NCBI GenBank assembly: GCA_016780775.1
Contig: JADHLI010000001.1
Location: forward strand, 124,001 to 188,000
Length of the DNA stretch: 64,000 nucleotides
Direction of reading: 5' to 3'
Source: Alphaproteobacteria bacterium
Lineage (GTDB): Bacteria; Pseudomonadota; Alphaproteobacteria; Puniceispirillales; Puniceispirillaceae
Shown here: positions 45,691-52,483 of the stretch, one piece after another
Layout: each line of letters starts with the position of its first letter
How positions within the stretch are numbered: the stretch's first letter is position 1
Translations under genes and position numbers: made by a program
Notes under the pieces: model-generated
Database searches by the model: none
What the model was told of the DNA's origin: nothing
What the model saw: only the letters and a program-made list of their open reading frames with translations

Positions 45691-48507
45691 GTGACATCAC
45701 TTGATAAAAATCTTGGGGATTATTTGGGCAACTATCTGGCCGAAATTGAAGAGCGCAAGAAACAGAATCTAAAACCAAAGCCGATTGATAATGGCGCGCT
45801 GGTAGCTGAATGCATTGACCATATCAAAGATAGTTCAAGCGCCTATCGCGGCGCCTGCCTCGATTTCTTTATTTATAACACGCTGCCCGGCACCACCAGT
45901 GCAGCGGGGGTAAAAGCACAGTTCTTAAAAGATATTATTCTGGGGGAGGCTGAGGTCGCTGAAATAACACCAGAATCAGTGTTTGAACAGCTCTCGCACA
46001 TGAAGGGCGGACCATCAATTGAAGTGCTGCTAGACCTAGCTATTGATGGTACAGCAGACAGCGCAAGAGCCGCAGCAGAAGTGCTGAAAGGTCAGGTTTT
46101 TCTATATGAGGCCGATACAACCCGGCTAGCACAAGCCCATGCAAAAGGGCATGCGCTGGCAAGTGAAATTCTGGAAAGTTACGCAAAGGCTGAGTTCTTT
46201 ACCAAACTGCCAGATATTGATGAGAAGATTAAAATCGTGACCTATGTTGCGGCAGAGGGCGATATTTCAACAGATTTGCTGTCACCAGGTAATCAGGCGC
46301 ATTCCAGATCAGACAGAGAATTGCATGGCAAATGCATGATTTCTGAGCGCGCACAAGAAGAAATTCAAGCCCTGAAACTGCAGCATCCTGATAAGCAGGT
46401 GATGCTGATAGCTGAAAAAGGCACAATGGGCGTCGGCTCATCGCGTATGTCTGGGGTGAATAATGTGGCGCTATGGACGGGTAAACAGGCTAGCCCCTAT
46501 ATCCCGTTCGTGAATATCGCGCCAATTGTCGCCGGAACAAACGGCATTTCCCCTATTTTCCAGACTACTGTCGGGGTGACAGGCGGTATTGGTATCGATC
46601 TGAAAAACTGGGTAAAAAAGCTGGATGATAAGGGTGAGCCGATTTTAAATAATGATGGCAATCCAGTGCTGGAACAGAAATATGCAGTCGATACAGGCAC
46701 AGTTCTGACCATTAATACTAAGGCAAAAAAGCTGTTCAGCGATGATGAAGGTGAAGAGCTCGTTGATTTAAGCCCTTCTTTTACGCCGCAAAAGCTAGAA
46801 TTTGTTAAGGCTGGCGGCTCTTACGCGATTGTGTTTGGCAAAAAGCTGCAAACCTTTGCAGCAGAGACGCTAGGGGTTACCCCAACGCCTGTTTTTGCGC
46901 CTTCCAAGATTATCTCGCATGATAATCAAGGCCTGACCGCGGTAGAAAAAATCTTTAATGCGAATGCCGTAGGCGTTGAAGAAGGCAGTGTTATGCATGC
47001 AGGCTCAGATGCCCGGGTGCGGGTAAATATTGTTGGCTCGCAAGACACAACCGGCCTGATGACCGCCCAAGAGCTAGAAGCGATGGCGGCCACGGTTATT
47101 TCCCCAACGATTGACGGCGCCTATCAGTCTGGCTGTCATACTGCGTCTGTATGGGATTTCAAGGCACAGGAAAACACCCCGCGCCTGATGCAATTTATGC
47201 ATAAGTTCGGGCTGATCACGGCGCGCGATCCAAAGGATGAATATCATGCGATGACGGATGTTATTCACAAAGTGCTGAATGATATCACTGTGGATGACTG
47301 GTCGATAATTATCGGCGGGGATTCGCACACCCGTATGTCTAAGGGCGTTGCCTTTGGGGCAGATTCAGGCACAGTTGCGCTCGCGCTGGCCACGGGGGAG
47401 GCTACTATGCCTATCCCTGAATCGGTAAAGGTTGTGTTTAAAGGCAGCATGGCCCCGCATATGGATTTCCGCGACGTGGTGCATGCCACGCAATCCCAGA
47501 TGCTACAGCAGTTCGGTGATAACATCTTTCAGGGGCGCGTGATTGAGGTGCATATCGGCACGCTATTGGCTGACCAAGCCTTTACCTTTACCGACTGGAC
47601 AGCAGAGATGAAGGCAAAGGCCTCTATCTGTATTTCTGAAGATAGCACGCTGATTGCCTCGCTAGAGATTGCGCGCGACCGTATTCAGGTGATGATAGAT
47701 AAGGGCATGGATAATCATATTGCCATGTTGCAAGGGCTGGTCGATATCGCTAATGCGCGTATTGCCCAGATTAAGTCTGGCGAAAAGCCGGCTCTAGCCC
47801 CTGATGCCTCTGCTAAATATGCAGCTGAGGTGGTTGTCGATTTAGACCAAATTGATGAGCCTATGGTCGCTGATCCGGATGTGAATAACGCCGATATTTC
47901 CAAGCGCTATACGCATGATACCATCCGGCCTATCTCTTATTATGGGGGTGAGAAGAAGGTCGATTTGGGCTTTGTTGGCTCTTGTATGGTGCATAAGGGG
48001 GATGTGAAAATCGTAGCACAAATGCTGCGCAACCTAGAGGCCGCAGACGCCAAGATAGAGTTCAAAGCCCCGCTAGTGGTGGCCGCCCCAACCTATAACA
48101 TCATTGATGAGCTTAAGTCAGAAGGCGACTGGGCGATATTACAGAAATATTCTGGCTTTGAATTTGATGATAGCGCCCCAAAACAAGCCTCTCGCACAGA
48201 GTATGAGAATATCTTATATCTGGAACGCCCGGGCTGTAATCTATGTATGGGCAATCAGGAAAAAGCCGCAAAGGGCGATACGGTGATGGCAACCTCTACC
48301 CGCCTGTTTAAGGGGCGCGTGGTCGAAGATGCGGACGATAAAAAGGGCGAGTCCCTGCTCGCCTCAACCCCGGTGGTGGTGCTATCGGCTATCTTGGGCA
48401 GAACGCCAACCGCAGAAGAATATAAACAAGCCGTGGTGGGCATAGATTTAACGAAATTCTCCCCGCCAATCTCCAAAGATACGGGCGGCAATTCTATGCA
48501 TTTCTAG
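45691..48507 (+). CDS. acnB: Aconitate hydratase B (bifunctional, 2-methylisocitrate dehydratase type)
   Basis: A 938-residue AcnB-type aconitase of the TCA cycle. The 4Fe-4S ligands are the Cys in FVGSCMVHKG and the two in RPGCNLCMGN. GGDSHTRMSKGVAFGADSG and SPGNQAHSRSDRELHGKCM are active-site regions. It has the B-type domain order, with an N-terminal HEAT-like domain (about 1-160) and the swivel domain before the catalytic core. Many positions differ from E. coli AcnB and resemble versions I associate with Bacteroidota. GTG start with strong SD. The stop is inside a 10-bp repeat. Confidence 0.94.
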   Translation: MTSLDKNLGDYLGNYLAEIEERKKQNLKPKPIDNGALVAECIDHIKDSSSAYRGACLDFFIYNTLPGTTSAAGVKAQFLKDIILGEAEVAEITPESVFEQLSHMKGGPSIEVLLDLAIDGTADSARAAAEVLKGQVFLYEADTTRLAQAHAKGHALASEILESYAKAEFFTKLPDIDEKIKIVTYVAAEGDISTDLLSPGNQAHSRSDRELHGKCMISERAQEEIQALKLQHPDKQVMLIAEKGTMGVGSSRMSGVNNVALWTGKQASPYIPFVNIAPIVAGTNGISPIFQTTVGVTGGIGIDLKNWVKKLDDKGEPILNNDGNPVLEQKYAVDTGTVLTINTKAKKLFSDDEGEELVDLSPSFTPQKLEFVKAGGSYAIVFGKKLQTFAAETLGVTPTPVFAPSKIISHDNQGLTAVEKIFNANAVGVEEGSVMHAGSDARVRVNIVGSQDTTGLMTAQELEAMAATVISPTIDGAYQSGCHTASVWDFKAQENTPRLMQFMHKFGLITARDPKDEYHAMTDVIHKVLNDITVDDWSIIIGGDSHTRMSKGVAFGADSGTVALALATGEATMPIPESVKVVFKGSMAPHMDFRDVVHATQSQMLQQFGDNIFQGRVIEVHIGTLLADQAFTFTDWTAEMKAKASICISEDSTLIASLEIARDRIQVMIDKGMDNHIAMLQGLVDIANARIAQIKSGEKPALAPDASAKYAAEVVVDLDQIDEPMVADPDVNNADISKRYTHDTIRPISYYGGEKKVDLGFVGSCMVHKGDVKIVAQMLRNLEAADAKIEFKAPLVVAAPTYNIIDELKSEGDWAILQKYSGFEFDDSAPKQASRTEYENILYLERPGCNLCMGNQEKAAKGDTVMATSTRLFKGRVVEDADDKKGESLLASTPVVVLSAILGRTPTAEEYKQAVVGIDLTKFSPPISKDTGGNSMHF

Positions 48508-48530
48508 GCATTTCTAGGCATTTTTAAGCA
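48501..48530. repeat. 10-bp tandem repeat spanning the acnB stop codon
   Basis: TTTCTAGGCA at 48501-48510 and 48511-48520, then TTTTTAAGCA at 48521-48530. The first copy carries the TAG stop of acnB, and the next repeats it. Confidence 0.85.
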
Positions 48531-48616
48531 CTTCTTAAGCCGGTGGCTGGGCGTTTTTTAAGATGGCCGGCTGGGGGTAAGGGGTTAAAAAAGCAAACCT
48601 CCAACGGGGGGCAAAG

Positions 48617-48644
48617 AAGCGGGGACAACACCCCGCTTTTTTAT
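48617..48644. terminator. Bidirectional terminator between acnB and the TPR cassette
   Basis: AAGCGGGG (48617-48624), a six-base loop, CCCCGCTT (48631-48638), then a T-run: a strong intrinsic terminator for acnB. On the other strand the stem is preceded by the TAA stop at 48643-48641 of the displaced TPR-protein tail, so it can also end the leftward cassette. Confidence 0.88.
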
Positions 48645-48916
48645 TGGGGGGAAATGCTGTCCAAGATGCTGGATTCATGAAGTGATTGGTCTAGGTTAAA
48701 TTTCAGCGCATTTATGCTGTCAAAGCTTTTGCTAGCTCCTAACTGAGCAAATCTTTCATCGAAATTTATATTCAATTCAGCTTGCGTATGAACCATTGTT
48801 TCATTGGTAGTAATCCTTACCTGCCAAATCCACGGCGTAATTAAGGCAATCGTGGTTATTGAAATTGCGGTAAAGGAAAATTCTGATATTGGGTTAAATT
48901 TAAGCTCACCAAACTT
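48641..48916 (-). pseudogene. Displaced 3' part of the TPR membrane protein gene (frameshifted)
   Basis: An open stretch of 91 codons with no good start in the frame next to the TPR gene, overlapping its end. It encodes a second membrane helix (FTAISITTIALITPWIWQV) and a soluble tail ending DSISPQ, with TAA at 48643-48641 right at the terminator. The paralogous upstream TPR protein has the same order: TPRs, helix 1, helix 2 (NISITVTTLFLLSP) and tail. A single missing base near 48913-48925 would restore one protein of about 490 residues. It could be a sequencing error, a real mutation or programmed. Confidence 0.75.
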
Positions 48917-50121
48917 CTAGAAGAAGTAAAGAGAGTTAAGAGTTGCGGGTTGCTAAAGAGAAAGAAAATTATGAGAAGACCTAACCACAAACCAATAATC
49001 TTTTTGAAGCTGCCTTTAAATAGTTTTTCCCTTTTATTCCGAAGTGTTTCCGATTTTCCCTCAGTAGTCTGATTATTCTCTAGTTTAAATTTTTCCCGAA
49101 CAATATCTGAAAAGATATCTAAATAAATTTCTTGATTGTTGTCAGCGGATATAGCTCTTTTGATATCTTCTATTGCAGCGTCAAAATTAGAATCTGTTGT
49201 ATAAACCATGCTTCTAAAAGCATAGGTAAAACTGTTTTCTGGCTGTAACCCAATTGCCTTTGTGAAATCTTCGATGGCACGTGCGGATTCTCCCATCCTC
49301 GCATAGCAGATACCGCGACTAATATAGGCCTCCTCGTAGTCTGGCATTGTTTCTATCGCTCTACCATAATCACTTATGGCGCGTTTAAACTCTCCCAGCC
49401 CTTCGTTGCTGTTGCCACGATTTCTATAGACACCTGCTCGGTTTGGCTCCAACTTAAGCGCTTTATCATAATCTTTGATGGCGCGTTTATATTGTTTCAA
49501 CTTTTCAAAACAGTTGCCCCGATTATTATAGACGCCTGCACCTTTTCGATCTATCTTTATGGCTCTATCATAATCTTCGATGGCGCGTTCATATTGTTTC
49601 AGCCCAGCATAGCTGTTGCCTCGATTATAATAGGCCTCTGCTAAATATGGCTTTATCTCTATCGCTTTATCATAATCGGCTAAAGCGCGTTCATATTGTT
49701 CCAACCCATTATAACTGCCGCCTCGATTATTATAGGCTCTTGCAAGAATGTTTGCTTCTGGCTTTGTCTCTATCGCTTTATCATAATCGGCTAAAGCGCG
49801 TTCATATTGTTCCAACCCATTATAACTGCCGCCTCGATTATTATAGGCTCTTGCAAGAATGTTTGCTTCTGGCTTTAACTTTATCGCTTTATCATAATCA
49901 GCGATGGCGGGTGCATGTTGTTTTTGTTTTGTATAGTCAACGCCGCGATTATAATAGGCAATTGCTAGACGTTCTGTGTTCCTTTTATCTTCGGCAAAAC
50001 TGTCGGGGAACTCTGTCTTTAGCGCTTCGCTAAGCTCAACTGCCTTTTCCCAATCTCCGGCCATGCCAGCCTTATCAAGCGCCGTTAGCCGCCTCTGAAA
50101 TTTCCTTTTATCTTCTGCCAT
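48856..50121 (-). CDS. TPR repeat protein with C-terminal membrane helix (frameshifted end)
   Basis: A 421-residue frame. The N-terminal MAEDKRKFQRRL segment resembles that of the neighbouring paralogue, followed by about eight TPR units (residues 55-330). Two of these (residues 91-127 and 128-160) come from a nearly exact 111-bp duplication. A charged linker leads to a hydrophobic helix at about 375-393. After residue ~400 the reading departs from the expected tail, which continues in another frame to 48641. TPR proteins scaffold protein complexes; the partner is unknown. Likely co-transcribed with the two upstream genes. Confidence 0.85.
   Translation of the reverse strand: MAEDKRKFQRRLTALDKAGMAGDWEKAVELSEALKTEFPDSFAEDKRNTERLAIAYYNRGVDYTKQKQHAPAIADYDKAIKLKPEANILARAYNNRGGSYNGLEQYERALADYDKAIETKPEANILARAYNNRGGSYNGLEQYERALADYDKAIEIKPYLAEAYYNRGNSYAGLKQYERAIEDYDRAIKIDRKGAGVYNNRGNCFEKLKQYKRAIKDYDKALKLEPNRAGVYRNRGNSNEGLGEFKRAISDYGRAIETMPDYEEAYISRGICYARMGESARAIEDFTKAIGLQPENSFTYAFRSMVYTTDSNFDAAIEDIKRAISADNNQEIYLDIFSDIVREKFKLENNQTTEGKSETLRNKREKLFKGSFKKIIGLWLGLLIIFFLFSNPQLLTLFTSSRSLVSLNLTQYQNFPLPQFQ
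49658..49879. repeat. 111-bp tandem duplication encoding two TPR units
   Basis: TCTATCGCTTTATC starts at 49658 and recurs at 49769, and the sequence between (encoding a 37-residue unit AYNNRGGSY...NILAR) is almost identical in both copies. Near identity at the DNA level indicates a recent duplication. Confidence 0.92.
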
Positions 50122-50179
50122 TTTCCCCTCTCTAAACAGGATTTAGGAATGACTATAAAGGACAGGTCTTAAAATAAGA

Positions 50180-51568
50180 TTAATCGGCAGGATTCTTGGG
50201 GGAGAGAGATTTCAGCAAGCCTTCGCGGCTATCCTGCTGGCTATCTTGGGCGTGCGCCTGTTTGGGATGATACAGCTTGTTCAAGACCTCTGGTGTGCCG
50301 CGCTTATCAAGATGTTCCATCAGCGTCTGAATATGGGCGCCTTCTTGGTTGCGAATGAGTAACATAATACTCTTGCGGTCATAATCCTCTAGGGTATGGC
50401 GTTCTATCCGCGCATTGCGGTTGCAATAGCTTAGGAAAATAAAGATAGGGGAGAGAAGGAATAAAGTTGTTACGGTAATGGATATATTTTTAGCGATTAG
50501 AAAGAAATTGCTACAACCATTTTCTTTACAATCTACATCGAAGAGTTCAATCTCATAAGACAGTAAGTACCAAATAATTGGCACAAGAAAAACTAACACA
50601 CCAATGCACCCTGCTGTATAATTTCTGTAGCGGTTGAGTCGTTCTTCACTAATTTTTTTTCTAGCTTCAAAACGTTTATCAATGTCAGCAGGTTTGGTTA
50701 TGGATGATAGGCGCTCCTCATAACTTTCCTTGATTGTCTTAGTTGCCTTTTCAGCTTCTATTTTACCTATAGTAATCGCTCTATTATGAACGGCACCCTT
50801 TAGACTGGGGTTTAATTCAATTGCTTTTTCAAAGTCTTTGATCGCTTCATCATTACGGTTGAGATGGCCAAGAGCAATGCCGCGATTGTAATAAAAGGTA
50901 GCGTCACTTTTATCTAATATGATGGCTTGATTATAAGTACTTAATGCCTCTTCGAAGTTGCCACGCTCTCTGTGGATGACCCCTAGCTCGCAGTAAGCTT
51001 TAGCAAATCCAGAGTCAATTTCGATGGCGGTATTAAAATCTTCAAACGCATTGTCATGTTCTCCGACGGAATTATACGCAATACCTCTTTCAAAGTAACT
51101 TTTGGCTTCTTTTGGCCACCCTTTTACTATGGTATCAAAATCTCTGATAGCAGCATCCCTATTACCAATTTCAAGGTAAAGGGTTCCTCTATTGGTATAG
51201 CCATCTTGACTGTTTGGTTCCAATTCGATGGCTTTATTATAATCAGCCAGCGCACGTTCAAAATCTTTAAGTTTTGTATGGGTGATGCCTCTGTTTATAA
51301 AAAGTCTAGCCTTGCCGGGCGAAAGTGTAATCGCATAGTCAAAGTCACTAAGTGCTTGTTTGAATGCATTGATCCCAAGGAACACAGTGCCACTTGCACC
51401 GAAGGTTTCAGATAAGTAGCCTTTATTTTTATCACTAAATTTATAGTCAGAAGGTTTATTTTCACGTACCCACCTAGCCCCCTCAATCGCCTTGTCCCAA
51501 TCCTCGGCATCAAACGCGTCTTTGAACGCCTTTAACCGCCTCTGAAATTCCTTTCTATCTTCTGCCAT
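50180..51568 (-). CDS. TPR repeat protein with two C-terminal membrane helices
   Basis: A 462-residue paralogue of the next gene. The N-terminal MAEDRKEFQRRLKAF segment is followed by six to seven TPR units at about 52-260. A charged linker (265-315) precedes helix 1 (about 318-338), a short external loop with two Cys (DVDCKENGC), helix 2 (about 361-381) and an 80-residue tail with basic and acidic clusters. The TPRs should face the cytosol. Function unknown. Its ATG follows the stop of the His/Gly membrane protein directly (TAGATG), so they are coupled. The downstream TPR paralogue starts 58 bases later. Confidence 0.88.
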   Translation of the reverse strand: MAEDRKEFQRRLKAFKDAFDAEDWDKAIEGARWVRENKPSDYKFSDKNKGYLSETFGASGTVFLGINAFKQALSDFDYAITLSPGKARLFINRGITHTKLKDFERALADYNKAIELEPNSQDGYTNRGTLYLEIGNRDAAIRDFDTIVKGWPKEAKSYFERGIAYNSVGEHDNAFEDFNTAIEIDSGFAKAYCELGVIHRERGNFEEALSTYNQAIILDKSDATFYYNRGIALGHLNRNDEAIKDFEKAIELNPSLKGAVHNRAITIGKIEAEKATKTIKESYEERLSSITKPADIDKRFEARKKISEERLNRYRNYTAGCIGVLVFLVPIIWYLLSYEIELFDVDCKENGCSNFFLIAKNISITVTTLFLLSPIFIFLSYCNRNARIERHTLEDYDRKSIMLLIRNQEGAHIQTLMEHLDKRGTPEVLNKLYHPKQAHAQDSQQDSREGLLKSLSPKNPAD

Positions 51569-52243
51569 CTATCTGCCTTTCTTTGCGGTTTTGCGCTTGG
51601 CCTTGGGGGCTTTCTTGCCTGCCTTCTTCTGCGTTTTCGTTTTCGCTTTTGTTTTAACAGTGCCTTTGGGGCGTCCGGCTGTTCTGGCTGTTTTGGCCGC
51701 AGGGGGCGTATCGGTGCGTTGGCGCAGGGCGGCAAGGTGGCTTTCTATCAGGATAAGTTTAGCGATTAGCCCAACCACGCCAGCCAGCATTATCGCCGTC
51801 ACTAGCCCAAAGATCGCGCCGCCGCCATGATGCCATCCGCCATGTTGTCCCGGGCCATGATGCCATCCGCCATAATGCCCTCCGCCATGTTGTCCCGGGC
51901 CGTGATACTCTGGGCCGTGATACTCTGGGCCGTGATACCCTGAGCTATCTCTGCCAAATTGGCCTTCAAATTCAAAATTATTGCCGCCTTCTAGGCTATG
52001 TTTGTGTTGCTGCTGGTTTTCAGCCCCATCACCGATGATTACGGACACCCCTTCATCTTGCACGCTGACCGATACATGGCGCGGCTCCTTCCCGCCCAAA
52101 AGCAAGCCGGCTAGCGACATTATCAGCAGCAAAATGATTAGGCCGGTGCCGATATAGGCGTTTAGCGGGGTCAGCATATTTGCCCAGAACTGGTTTAAAC
52201 GGGCGCTTAGTGGGGGTTTAGGGGATAGCGGCGATGATGGCAT
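51569..52243 (-). CDS. Two-helix membrane protein with His/Gly repeats and Lys-rich tail
   Basis: A 224-residue protein I cannot assign to a family. Helix 1 is at about 30-50 and helix 2 at about 143-166. Between them lies a loop with five-residue repeats of the type YHGPE, QHGGW and HHGPG (residues 103-141), rich in His and Gly, which might bind metal ions. The C-terminal tail (about 180-224) is packed with Lys, Ala, Thr and Pro like histone H1. With the usual topology the His loop is periplasmic and the Lys tail cytosolic. It heads a cassette with two TPR proteins. Confidence 0.8.
   Translation of the reverse strand: MPSSPLSPKPPLSARLNQFWANMLTPLNAYIGTGLIILLLIMSLAGLLLGGKEPRHVSVSVQDEGVSVIIGDGAENQQQHKHSLEGGNNFEFEGQFGRDSSGYHGPEYHGPEYHGPGQHGGGHYGGWHHGPGQHGGWHHGGGAIFGLVTAIMLAGVVGLIAKLILIESHLAALRQRTDTPPAAKTARTAGRPKGTVKTKAKTKTQKKAGKKAPKAKRKTAKKGR
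51822..51941. repeat. Eight 15-bp tandem units encoding the His/Gly repeats
   Basis: Units start at 51822, 51837, 51852, 51867, 51882, 51897, 51912 and 51927, alternating CCGCCATG- and GGGCCRTG-type 15-mers. The units at 51897 and 51912 are identical. They encode the His/Gly pentapeptides on the minus strand. Confidence 0.95.
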
Positions 52244-52483
52244 TTTATCTCTCCTCAGGTATGTTTTTATGGGCTTTGTTATCTTGCCCAGCCTTAGACG
52301 CTAGCAAAGAAACCTTAAGAAAACGTAAAAAGGGGGAATTGGCCTAAAATTCGTTAATGCCCTAATATTTATCAAAGCGGGCCCTTTCGCGTAGTTCGTC
52401 CGTGACAGGGGGGGATGGCTTTGCTACATCTGAAAGCCTAGGGGATTTGTTACTCTTTTTTCTGTCTGGCTCTTATACCGCTT

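Noticed and set aside
48641..48796. Independent small gene starting at ATG 48796
   Set aside because: The frame is open well upstream of this ATG and encodes a membrane helix matching the TPR paralogue, so a displaced tail explains it better than a separate 51-residue gene.
49647..50033. Plus-strand frame with repeated LSLYHNRLKRVHIV
   Set aside because: Antisense reading of the duplicated TPR units.
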